A stretch of 64,000 nt of DNA from CBDBLK01 sp965215445. GTDB lineage: Bacteria > Bdellovibrionota > Bacteriovoracia > Bacteriovoracales > Bacteriovoracaceae. The stretch is taken from the NCBI GenBank assembly GCA_965215445.1, contig CBDCDT010000002.1, forward strand, positions 1,674,001 to 1,738,000, in the 5' to 3' direction. The position numbers and the translations under genes are program-made. The notes under the pieces are model-generated. The model saw only the letters and a list, made by a program, of their open reading frames with translations. It did no database searches and was not told where the DNA came from. Positions 35,107-42,621 of the stretch are shown here, in pieces (the stretch's first letter is position 1; each line of letters opens with the position of its first letter).

Positions 35107-36155
35107 TGAAGCTAAAACCGATAGAGATATTTAGTGGTACCGGCGGAGTGGGAAAAACCACCCTGGCCACCGCTCGGGCACTGGCCTTGTCCAAGGCCGG
35201 CCGCAAAGTCTTGCTGATGACTATCGACCCCGCCAAACGCCTTAAACAAATTCTGGGCATGGACGAGGCAGAGGCCGGGGCGGTCAAAACCATAGAGAGC
35301 AGCGCTTTGGAAGCAGGGGAGGTGCAAAGTTCGGTATTTGATGCCTTGTTGATAGACCCCAGTGTCACCGCCCGTCGCCTGTTTGGTCAGAATGGGATGC
35401 AAAAGGATTTTGACAACCACATTTTAAAGATTCTGGTCAGACCTTACGGCGGCATGAATGAAATTATGGCGGTCATTGAAGTTCAACATCATCTGGCCTC
35501 TGAGTCTTATGAAACCATTATTTTAGACACTCCTCCAGGCCATCATTTTGTTGATTTTCTCTTTTCTTTAGAAAAAATTGACCGTTTTTTTGACCAAACT
35601 TTTGTTGACGTTTTTGAGTATTTGCAGACAAAAGAGAGGTCTACAACTTCTCGTAAAATTGTCTCTCTCATCGTTCAAACCGGAATCAAAAAACTCCTGA
35701 GCTACCTCAAGAAAGTGACGGGAAGTGATTTCGTGGACGATTTTTTGGAGGCGATAACCAGTGTTTATCGCAATAAAAAGGCCTTTGTCAGTGCTCTCGA
35801 ATTTAGAGAGAATCTCAAAGACAAAAATTTTGGGCATTGGTTTCTTGTGACTTCCGTAGAACAACAAAATTTTTTCCAGGCCGAAAAAATTAAGGCGGAG
35901 GCCAAAAATTTTACCGATATGGATGCCAAGCTGGTGGTCAACAAATGTTTGAAATCTTATCTTGAAGCGTGGGAGGTTGACGGTGAAAACAAAGTATTGA
36001 TGGAGTTTAAAAAATCTCTTTGTGAAAAAGAAGATAGACTTGAACGCCTGGCCGGTCAACATTTTGAGCACGTTTGGCACTTTCCCGAAGTTCTGGCGGG
36101 AGATCCCAGAGAACAAGTTTGTCAATTGGCACGGTATTGGGAGAGAAAACAGTGA
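35106..36155 (+). CDS. ArsA/GET3-like ATPase, subunit 2
   Basis: About 349 residues from the ATG at 35106, overlapping the previous stop. The P-loop reads FSGTGGVGKTT near residues 10-20: the signature Lys two residues into the KGG motif is replaced by Thr, while the second Lys (before TT) is kept. Other family blocks are present (LLMTIDPAKRLKQIL and LDTPPGHHFVDFL). It likely pairs with the first ATPase. Its last base overlaps the gshA start. Confidence 0.85.
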   Translation: MKLKPIEIFSGTGGVGKTTLATARALALSKAGRKVLLMTIDPAKRLKQILGMDEAEAGAVKTIESSALEAGEVQSSVFDALLIDPSVTARRLFGQNGMQKDFDNHILKILVRPYGGMNEIMAVIEVQHHLASESYETIILDTPPGHHFVDFLFSLEKIDRFFDQTFVDVFEYLQTKERSTTSRKIVSLIVQTGIKKLLSYLKKVTGSDFVDDFLEAITSVYRNKKAFVSALEFRENLKDKNFGHWFLVTSVEQQNFFQAEKIKAEAKNFTDMDAKLVVNKCLKSYLEAWEVDGENKVLMEFKKSLCEKEDRLERLAGQHFEHVWHFPEVLAGDPREQVCQLARYWERKQ

Positions 36156-37384
36156 GTTTTAAAATTTGCACCAAAGAGGAACTGGAGGCCTTGATGAGTT
36201 CCCATTGGGATGGGATCAATCAATTCATTGACCAACAAATTCAAAATTTACCCATCCCCATTTATTCTAGTGTCGATATTCGGGAGAGCAAGAAAAAATT
36301 TGCTCCCGTCGATCACAATTTATATCCTGCCGGATTTAATAATTTGTGCCAGCTCGACCTCAATTTTTGCGGAAAACTTTTTTCCAAGGCCTTCAAAAAG
36401 TTTGATTTTCCCATCTCCCGCATTGCCATCATCCCCGAGGCCCACACCAAAAATATTTTTTACCTGGATCACTTGGCCTTTTTGGGAAAATGCCTTTCCG
36501 ACGAGGGCCTGGAGGTTGATTTTGTAAGTCTGAGTGACGAGCTTTTTTTAGCGGGAGAAAAGTCTTTACAACTTTTGAGTGCCTCCAAGTTTGAAGTAAA
36601 AATCAAAAAAGGAAAAATTCGAGAAGGGAATCTTTGCACCGACGGTTCGCCTTACGATTTGGCGATTCTCAACAATGACCAATCTTCACCCCTCGACGTC
36701 GATTGGCACACACTGGCAACACCGATTTTGCCGACGCCCCAACTGGGCTGGGCCAAACGTAGAAAGACGCTTTATTTTTCCTATTATCAAAAAGTGGTGG
36801 AGATTTTTGCAAGTAAATTTTCCATCAATCCCGAACTCTTGCAGGCCAAATTTCATCGGGTAGAAGAGGTCGATTTTTCCTCAAAGGAAAACTTGCAGCG
36901 TTTGGCACTTCAAGTAGAGAATTTTTTGGGTGAACTTCCCTCGGAGAGCAAGATTTTTCTCAAGGCCAGTCAGGGAACCTATGGCATGGGTATTTCGGTT
37001 ATCTCAAGTGGTGATGAAGTTTTGCGCATGAACCGCAAAGCGCGCAACAAAATGAACGTGGGAAAAAATAAGTTAAAGTTTACTTCCCTGTTGCTTCAAG
37101 AGGGTATTGAATCGGTGGTCAAGTATGATAATATGGCCGCCGAAGTGAGCATTTATCTGGTAGATGGAAAACCGGCGGGGGGGTTTGTGCGCGCCAACCC
37201 CGAGCGGGGGAGCAACGCCAATCTCAACAGCAAGGGTATGCTCTTTCACAAATACTGCATTAGTGAAATTCGCCAGAATAATGATGCTCAGGCAAAAGAA
37301 GCGGCGTATTCGATCATCGCCCGGCTGGCGACTTGGGCCAGCGCTCTCGAAATTCAGGATTTGGTGGATTCACCTAAAGGATAG
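36152..37384 (+). CDS. gshA: glutamate-cysteine ligase (proteobacterial GshA type)
   Basis: 410 residues from a GTG inside the upstream stop (GTGA); a frame starting at 36074 overlaps the ATPase gene. Characteristic blocks are IPIYSSVDIRESKKKFAPVDHNLYPAGFNNLC, IFLKASQGTYGMGISVISS, SVVKYDNMAAEVSIYLVDGKPAGGFVRAN and ERGSNANLNSKGMLFHKYC. These resemble the Acidithiobacillus-type GshA family rather than E. coli GshA. It makes gamma-glutamylcysteine, the first step to glutathione. Co-located with a cysteine-making gene immediately downstream. Confidence 0.85.
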   Translation: MSFKICTKEELEALMSSHWDGINQFIDQQIQNLPIPIYSSVDIRESKKKFAPVDHNLYPAGFNNLCQLDLNFCGKLFSKAFKKFDFPISRIAIIPEAHTKNIFYLDHLAFLGKCLSDEGLEVDFVSLSDELFLAGEKSLQLLSASKFEVKIKKGKIREGNLCTDGSPYDLAILNNDQSSPLDVDWHTLATPILPTPQLGWAKRRKTLYFSYYQKVVEIFASKFSINPELLQAKFHRVEEVDFSSKENLQRLALQVENFLGELPSESKIFLKASQGTYGMGISVISSGDEVLRMNRKARNKMNVGKNKLKFTSLLLQEGIESVVKYDNMAAEVSIYLVDGKPAGGFVRANPERGSNANLNSKGMLFHKYCISEIRQNNDAQAKEAAYSIIARLATWASALEIQDLVDSPKG

Positions 37385-37386
37385 AT

Positions 37387-38364
37387 ATGTTTGGTGCTAA
37401 AGAAAATGTTTTACAGGCCATCGGTGACACTCCCATCGTCAGGCTGAACCGCTTGAGTGCCGAGGTTGATGCCGAGATTTACGTCAAGCTGGAGTTTCTT
37501 AACCCGGGCGGCTCAACCAAAGACCGGATTGGTTGTTATATGCTCGATCAAGCGCTCAAAGAGGGAAAACTCAAGGCGGGTGGAACCATTATCGAGGGAA
37601 CTTCGGGAAACACCGGAGTCGGCCTGGCCATCTGGGCGGCCGTGCATGGCCACAAGTGCATTTTTGTTTTGGCCGACAAGCAATCCCAGGAGAAAATCGA
37701 CAATTTGCGTGCCTTTGGTGCCGAAGTGGTGATTTGCCCCACCGACGTGGAACCCGAAGACCCGCGCTCCTATTACAGCGTCTCCAAAAAACTGGCGGAA
37801 ACCACCCCCAACAGTTTTTACGTCAACCAATACGAAAACCTCCACAACCGCGACACCCACTACCACTGGACGGCACCCGAAATTCACCGCCAAACCCAGG
37901 GGGATTTTGACGTTTTTTTGGCGGCGGTGGGAACCGGGGGAACCATTTCCGGTTGCGGGCGCTACTTCAAGAAAAAAATGTCCGGTGTGCGCATCGTGGG
38001 CGTGGATTGTTACGGCTCGATTATCGCTCACTATGCGCGCACGGGGGAATTGATCGAGGCCAAATCTTACGTTCTTGAAGGAGTGGGCGAGGACTTTATC
38101 CCCGGCAATTACGACTTTGACTGCATCGACGACTGGGAAGTGGTGGGCGACAAGGAATCCTTTTTAATGACCCGAAGACTTTTAACCGAAGAGGGCATCT
38201 ACGCCGGCGGCTCGGCCGGTGCGGCCATTTGTGGAGCACTCAAATACGCCCGCCGCGAAGGCGCGGGCAAAAAAATTCTGATCCTGCTTCACGATTCGGG
38301 CAACCGCTACGCCGCCAAAATCTACAACGACGCCTGGATGCAAGAGCGGGGGTATCTGGATTAA
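37387..38364 (+). CDS. cystathionine beta-synthase / cysteine synthase family PLP enzyme
   Basis: 325 residues, three bases after gshA. PLP Lys is in GGSTKDRIG (Lys45); EGTSGNTGVGLA binds the phosphate-substrate loop. The C-terminus has GGSAGAAICGAL and ends RYAAKIYNDAWMQERGYLD. No CBS regulatory domain is attached. O-acetylserine or serine plus homocysteine are the alternatives for substrate; a cystathionine gamma-lyase at 42622 and ahcY at the right edge favour cystathionine synthesis. Copies of its 3' end recur downstream. Confidence 0.85.
   Translation: MFGAKENVLQAIGDTPIVRLNRLSAEVDAEIYVKLEFLNPGGSTKDRIGCYMLDQALKEGKLKAGGTIIEGTSGNTGVGLAIWAAVHGHKCIFVLADKQSQEKIDNLRAFGAEVVICPTDVEPEDPRSYYSVSKKLAETTPNSFYVNQYENLHNRDTHYHWTAPEIHRQTQGDFDVFLAAVGTGGTISGCGRYFKKKMSGVRIVGVDCYGSIIAHYARTGELIEAKSYVLEGVGEDFIPGNYDFDCIDDWEVVGDKESFLMTRRLLTEEGIYAGGSAGAAICGALKYARREGAGKKILILLHDSGNRYAAKIYNDAWMQERGYLD
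38299..38364 (+). repeat. repeat copy A: native 3' end of the beta-synthase gene
   Basis: The 66 bases ending the gene, from ggcaaccgc to the TAA. They reappear at 39713-39778 (nearly identical) and from the middle onward at 40627-40680, with a 16-base core also at 38990-39005. Confidence 0.9.
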
Positions 38365-38372
38365 TATAAAAA

Positions 38373-38981
38373 ATGGATGTAGTTTACGTTTTCACCAACG
38401 TGTGTATGCCCTCTTTGGTAAAAATCGGTTACACCAACGACCTCGATGAACGCCTCAGAAGTTTATATAAAACCGGAGTTCCTGAACGCTTTGAATGTTT
38501 TTTTGCCTGCACTACTATCAAAGACGCAAAAACAGTAGAAAAGGATATTCACGATGCTTTTAAAGAACAGAGGATCAACCCGAATAGGGAATTTTTTGAA
38601 ATTGGTCCCAACCGTGTTGTTTCCGCATTAAGACCGGCAATGAGCGAAGAAGTCACTCCAAAAAAGAGTATTATTCTCGAAGATGGAGAAGATGAAAAAG
38701 AGGTCTTTCGTGCTTCGGACAAATTAAGAGAGCGCCGATCGAAATTTAATTTTCAAATGGTTAGCATTGAAAAAGGTGCCAAACTTTATTTTGCTCGTGA
38801 TGAAAATATTATGGCCGAAGTTGCAGATAATAATAAGATAAAATATGAGGGTCAAATATTCAGTTTAAGTTCTTTGGCCCAAAAATTGCTTAATTCAGGT
38901 AATGTTCAAGGCCCTCTTTACTGGGTATATCAAGGAGAAACTCTTTTAGAGAGAAGAAAAAGAATGGAAGAAGACGAATAA
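38373..38981 (+). CDS. GIY-YIG nuclease-like protein
   Basis: 202 residues. VYVFTNVCMPSLVKIGYTNDLDERL at the N-terminus corresponds to the GIY-YIG-like (Mug113/T5orf172) endonuclease domain, with HDAFKEQRINPNREFFE as the catalytic Glu region. The C-terminal half (FQMVSIEKGAKLYFARDENIMAEVADNNKIKYEGQIFSL) resembles a DUF4357-like module. Composition is AT-rich. It is the first of three accessory cassettes after the beta-synthase gene. Confidence 0.7.
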   Translation: MDVVYVFTNVCMPSLVKIGYTNDLDERLRSLYKTGVPERFECFFACTTIKDAKTVEKDIHDAFKEQRINPNREFFEIGPNRVVSALRPAMSEEVTPKKSIILEDGEDEKEVFRASDKLRERRSKFNFQMVSIEKGAKLYFARDENIMAEVADNNKIKYEGQIFSLSSLAQKLLNSGNVQGPLYWVYQGETLLERRKRMEEDE

Positions 38982-38989
38982 TAAAGTAA

Positions 38990-39005
38990 GGGGTATTTGG
39001 ATTGA
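38990..39005 (+). repeat. repeat copy B: 16-base core of the beta-synthase end
   Basis: ggggtatttggattga, identical to the corresponding part of copy C and one base different from copy D. It separates the GIY-YIG cassette from the HicAB cassette. Confidence 0.7.
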
Positions 39006-39017
39006 AAAAAAACTTGC

Positions 39018-39046
39018 AAAAAGATAGCATATTATGCTATCTTTTT
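39018..39046 (+). promoter_or_regulatory. 14-bp perfect inverted repeat before hicAB
   Basis: AAAAAGATAGCATA, one base, then TATGCTATCTTTTT: a perfect palindrome ending 14 bases before the hicA start. It contains a TATTAT that could be a -10 box. Operator for HicB autoregulation is the best explanation; it could also terminate upstream transcripts, as its right arm ends in T. Confidence 0.6.
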
Positions 39047-39060
39047 TAAAGATGGATTGA

Positions 39061-39336
39061 GTGAACAAAAGATTAAAAATAGTTCAAAAGATTTTTACTC
39101 AGTCAGAAAGGGCCGATCTCAAATGGAGTGAAGTTGAAAACCTATTATTGAATCTTGGGGGTTCGATACAGGAAGGGAGTGGTTCTCGCAAGCGGTGTTG
39201 CTTGAATGATGTCCGCATTGTTTTACACAAACCGCATCCGAGAAAGGAAATGGATAAGGGAGCAGTTAGGGCCTTGAGAAAGTACTTAATCAATACAGGT
39301 CTTTTTGATAAAAACGGAAAGGAAATAAAAAAATGA
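39061..39336 (+). CDS. hicA: HicA-family toxin (mRNA interferase)
   Basis: 91 residues from a GTG. The pattern WSEVENLLLNLGGSIQEGSGSRKRC, then VLHKPHPRKEMDKGAVRALRKYL, is that of HicA toxins of the EGSGSR subtype. It is a small dsRBD-like mRNA cleaving protein inactivated by HicB. It overlaps hicB by four bases (ATGA). Confidence 0.85.
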   Translation: MNKRLKIVQKIFTQSERADLKWSEVENLLLNLGGSIQEGSGSRKRCCLNDVRIVLHKPHPRKEMDKGAVRALRKYLINTGLFDKNGKEIKK

Positions 39337-39701
39337 AAGAACTGAGATTTAAAGGCTATTGTGGCATCATTACTGAAATTGATTTTAGTACGGGTATGAT
39401 TCACGGAGAAGTTTTACTTACAAAAGACGTAGTGACGTTTCAGGCCGATTCCATAAAAAGTTTAGTGCAGGAATTTAAAATGAGTGTAGAAGATTATTTG
39501 AATTTTTGCAAGGAAGATGGTGTATCTCCCGATAGGCCGTTAGGAGGGGAAATACTGGTTCGTTGTGGGGAGGAATTGCAATCGGAAATTATTAAACTGA
39601 TCGCATACAAAAGATTTGAAGGTGAAAAAATTTCTCAAAATGAATGGTGTAAAATGGCCATAAAAAATCAACTTGAACTTGAAAAAGAAAAAATTGAATA
39701 A
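39333..39701 (+). CDS. hicB: HicB-family antitoxin
   Basis: 122 residues. The RNase-H-like part (FKGYCGIITEIDFSTGMIHGEVLLTKDVVTFQADSIKSLVQEFKMSVEDYLNFC) and a C-terminal ribbon-helix-helix-like helix (EKISQNEWCKMAI) are typical of HicB. It neutralises HicA and binds the inverted repeat upstream. Stops just before repeat copy C. Confidence 0.85.
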   Translation: MKELRFKGYCGIITEIDFSTGMIHGEVLLTKDVVTFQADSIKSLVQEFKMSVEDYLNFCKEDGVSPDRPLGGEILVRCGEELQSEIIKLIAYKRFEGEKISQNEWCKMAIKNQLELEKEKIE

Positions 39702-39712
39702 ACACTAATTCC

Positions 39713-39778
39713 GGCAACCGCTACGCCGCCAAAATCTACAACGACGCCTGGATGCAAGAGCGGGGGTATTTGGATTGA
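39713..39778 (+). repeat. repeat copy C: 66-base copy of the beta-synthase 3' end
   Basis: Nearly identical to the native end at 38299-38364 (a few differences: ccggc for cgggc before it, C/T in the tat(c/t)tgg core and the TGA/TAA end). Followed by AT-rich cassette DNA. Confidence 0.85.
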
Positions 39779-39840
39779 AAAATAAATCTTGATGAAGTAA
39801 AGTTTTTGTATGTGTAGATAAAAAATACGGGGAGGAAAAA

Positions 39841-40014
39841 TTGGAAAATGAAAAGAAAAATAGACCTGGCCTTTACAAACGTTTTGTAAATTGGTTGGTT
39901 CGCGGGACAGTTTCCGAGCCTTGGCCTACAGCAAAGGAACTTTTTGATGACCCAGATGTGCAAAAAAGGATGAAAACGGTAAGAGAAGTTTTTTCTCAAA
40001 CAACAAAAAAATGA
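39841..40014 (+). CDS. 57-residue hypothetical protein
   Basis: TTG start with GGGGAGG six to twelve bases upstream, a stronger site than its neighbours have. The product is charged (GLYKRFVNWLVRGTVSEPWP) with no membrane segment. Small size and composition fit a cassette gene. No family is recognised. Confidence 0.5.
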   Translation: MENEKKNRPGLYKRFVNWLVRGTVSEPWPTAKELFDDPDVQKRMKTVREVFSQTTKK

Positions 40015-40021
40015 GAATTAA

Positions 40022-40657
40022 ATGTTAACTTTGGAAAATGTTCTCTGGGTTGTTCCTGGTATCGTTTTTATTTTTGGATATAACAATCTAAGGCCCGTTG
40101 GCCACATCAATTTATCAGGGTGGCCTTATGTATTTTTTCTCGTCTTTATAGCGGCGGTAACGTGGCTTCCAGCAGAATGGATGGTTGACAATTATGTTGC
40201 AATGGATTTTTTCTCTGAGACAATATTAATTTTATTGTGTTCTATGGGATTTTCTTTAATTTTTCTTTTGTTGATTAAATTGATCCCATTACCTCAAATT
40301 TTTTCTGCGTACTATGATGATTTTTGCCTAAATTGCATTAATTGGGAAAAATATCCAATTTTCTTGACTCTCAAAAATGGAAAGGTTTATGTAGGTCTTT
40401 TATGGAAATATTCGGAAAGTCCAATGTTGCAATATGAATTTCAAACCATATCCATCGTTCCCATTTATAGTGGATTTAGAGGCAAAGATAAAACTATAGA
40501 ATGGAATACTTACTATCCTGAATACGAAGATGAGGAAGATATTAATAGTATGGAAACAATTATTCCGAGATCAGAGATTGTAACTTTTGGAAAGTTTAAC
40601 GAAAGGGTTCACCAGCATTTCACTAGGCCGCCAAAATCTACAACGACGCCTGGATGA
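40022..40657 (+). CDS. membrane protein with cytoplasmic beta-rich domain (DUF6338-like), tail rewritten by a repeat
   Basis: 211 residues: three hydrophobic segments (about residues 5-20, 32-50 and 63-85) and a soluble part (FLTLKNGKVYVGLLWKYSESP, ISIVPIYSGFRGKDKTIEWNTYYPE) resembling DUF6338 proteins. The last 11 residues (TRPPKSTTTPG) are read from repeat copy D out of frame, so the original C-terminus was replaced when the repeat was joined. AT-rich. Confidence 0.6.
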   Translation: MLTLENVLWVVPGIVFIFGYNNLRPVGHINLSGWPYVFFLVFIAAVTWLPAEWMVDNYVAMDFFSETILILLCSMGFSLIFLLLIKLIPLPQIFSAYYDDFCLNCINWEKYPIFLTLKNGKVYVGLLWKYSESPMLQYEFQTISIVPIYSGFRGKDKTIEWNTYYPEYEDEEDINSMETIIPRSEIVTFGKFNERVHQHFTRPPKSTTTPG

Positions 40658-40680
40658 AAGAGCAGGGGTATCTGGATTGA
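40627..40680 (+). repeat. repeat copy D: 54-base copy of the beta-synthase 3' end
   Basis: Matches copy A from gccgccaaa to the stop, with two substitutions, and ends in TGA. It marks the right end of the cassette array, next to the LRR gene. Confidence 0.85.
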
Positions 40681-40721
40681 GGGGGTTGTCTTAAAATGAC
40701 AGCAATGATAGAGTCCACAAA

Positions 40722-41636
40722 ATGGAAAGAAAAAACTCTCTGCGTCAAATAGTTTTGATTTTTGCCCTACTCGCTTCTTTGTCGGCGGCGGCCAATATTT
40801 GCAATCGAACTCATGCCATTCAGCAAGCAATTCTTAAAAACTTGGTGGAACAAACCGGAAGAGAGTTCACTTGCCATCAGGTGGACGGCAAGACGCAGGC
40901 CTTGGTCAAAGAAATCAATGTTCAAGCTCCTGGCCTGAAAGCGCTCAAACCGCAGGATTTGGAGGGCCTGATTGGACTGGAAAGGCTCGATCTTTCCTTC
41001 AACAAGTTAAAAGAGTTTCCCCAAGGCATTGAAAAACTTGCCCGTTTGAAAGAAATATTTATCACCGACAACGAATTGGAAGGCCCCATCCCCGACGATT
41101 GGGAAAAACTGGTCGATTTGGAACTTGTTTTCATGGGCCGCAATCGCTTGAGTGGCCCCTTGCCCGCCAGTTGGGGAAACTTAAAGAAATTGCATTACAT
41201 TTTTCTCAACGAAAACCACTTGAGCGGCCCCATCCCCTCTAGTTGGGGAGACATCTCCCGCATGGAATTTCTTCATCTCGACTCCAATCAATTAGTTGGC
41301 CCAATACCCACAAACTTAAAAAACTTGAGAGACTTGACCAGACTTTCTCTCAGCAAAAATCAGTTGAGTGGCCCCGTGCCCGAGTTTTTGGGAGAACTTG
41401 AAAGTTTGAGAGAACTGGGCCTTGCCCACAACAAATTTGAAGGCCCGTTGCCCGAAAGTTTGGGGCGACTCGAAGATTTGCAGCATGCGGCCTTTTCCCA
41501 CAATCCGCTCTCTGGCCCCGTGCCGAAAAGTTGGTATAATCTTCGCGCCACTATTGATTTTTCTTATGAACAGCTATCCTTTTTGGAAAAACTGGAATTG
41601 AGGTGCAGAGGTAAAAATAATCTGCGCTGGGAGTAG
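40722..41636 (+). CDS. secreted leucine-rich repeat protein, plant-type LxGPxP repeats
   Basis: 304 residues with a signal peptide (about 1-24). Eight to nine 24-residue repeats carry LxGP(I/L/V)P, e.g. ELEGPIPDDWEKLVDLELVFMGRN and LSGPIPSSWGDISRMEFLHLDSN, as in plant LRR receptors. Bacterial members are usually surface or secreted binding proteins. The C-terminal part ends with a short cap containing a single Cys. It follows the cassette array directly. Confidence 0.85.
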   Translation: MERKNSLRQIVLIFALLASLSAAANICNRTHAIQQAILKNLVEQTGREFTCHQVDGKTQALVKEINVQAPGLKALKPQDLEGLIGLERLDLSFNKLKEFPQGIEKLARLKEIFITDNELEGPIPDDWEKLVDLELVFMGRNRLSGPLPASWGNLKKLHYIFLNENHLSGPIPSSWGDISRMEFLHLDSNQLVGPIPTNLKNLRDLTRLSLSKNQLSGPVPEFLGELESLRELGLAHNKFEGPLPESLGRLEDLQHAAFSHNPLSGPVPKSWYNLRATIDFSYEQLSFLEKLELRCRGKNNLRWE

Positions 41637-41641
41637 ATACC

Positions 41642-42613
41642 ATGTTAAAAGTTTGGTCGTGCTTTTTGGGTCTGTGTTTTGGTTTTTACGCCAACGCTGA
41701 TACCTGCTCAAGACTGGTAAGAACTCTCATCAAACCTGGTGGAATGAGTGACTTGCTGACCAAACGTGCGCTGGGGCCGGCAGTGGCCAGGCGGGCAGAG
41801 AAGTATGTTCACAGATCGAGCATGGAACTGGTTCATCTCTATGAAAGAGAGGCCTTAACTACGGGTTCTTTTCGCCGCCATTTGTCCCGTTCCCTGGAAT
41901 ATGTCGCACTGGAAGACGTAGATGCGAAACTGCGCGTTTTTAAATTTCTCGATCGGGATGCCCAAACAGTTTCAAAAGAAGAGTTAGTCGGTCTTGTCAA
42001 CGATTTGATGTATCTGGGAAATCGCTACGGTTACTCCCTTGATGGTATCCGGTCGGCCTGCAGGAGTTGTGTCGACGAGGATTTTTATGACAGTGGGTTT
42101 CGTTTTGTTTTTCGCCAAAATGAAAGGTTGCGCGAGGAGAGAGTGTACAGGTATATGGAAACCATGTTTCCCCGGCGCTTGCGTTCTCAACCTTGGGAAG
42201 TTGACGTGAGGATTCGCGATTGGATGAGGCACCTGGAACTGGGATATTTTTTACCTCTCTGGATTCCTCCCGAAGAGCGCAAAACGCTGGCGTTTTTTTT
42301 GGCCATGAGTTTGCCCACCTCTCCCGTTACCAAAGGGGAAAGGGAGTTGATAGAAGCGATTGTGGAAGTTTCCCGAAGGCCCGACGGCGAGGCCTACCTG
42401 TTAGACCCCGAAAACTCCCACAATTTGTGGAAAATCTTTGATCTCGACCTCGACGAAAAATTGATGGGTGAACTGGCCTCTGTCTTGAGGGAGACGGCCT
42501 CTTTGGCGCGCAATAAGATCAGTAAAAAAGAGGCCTTTTTTCAAGCTTTGGAAGGGTATGCCGAAGGGGATGCCCTGAAGTTTTTCAAAGAACCCCATCA
42601 TTTTTTCAATTGA
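41642..42613 (+). CDS. secreted hypothetical protein, helical
   Basis: 323 residues, five bases after the LRR gene. Signal peptide about 1-20 (GLCFGFYANADTC). The rest is charged and helical, with a paired cysteine (RSACRSCVDEDFYD). No family is recognised. Likely co-transcribed with the LRR gene; its end overlaps the extended frame of the next gene, but the true starts are well separated. Confidence 0.6.
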   Translation: MLKVWSCFLGLCFGFYANADTCSRLVRTLIKPGGMSDLLTKRALGPAVARRAEKYVHRSSMELVHLYEREALTTGSFRRHLSRSLEYVALEDVDAKLRVFKFLDRDAQTVSKEELVGLVNDLMYLGNRYGYSLDGIRSACRSCVDEDFYDSGFRFVFRQNERLREERVYRYMETMFPRRLRSQPWEVDVRIRDWMRHLELGYFLPLWIPPEERKTLAFFLAMSLPTSPVTKGERELIEAIVEVSRRPDGEAYLLDPENSHNLWKIFDLDLDEKLMGELASVLRETASLARNKISKKEAFFQALEGYAEGDALKFFKEPHHFFN

Positions 42614-42621
42614 GGAAATCC

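Noticed and set aside
38990..40680. Repeats considered as integron attC sites
   Set aside because: No integron integrase or attC-type folded sites; the repeats are copies of the end of one specific gene. Site-specific integration by another enzyme remains the better idea.
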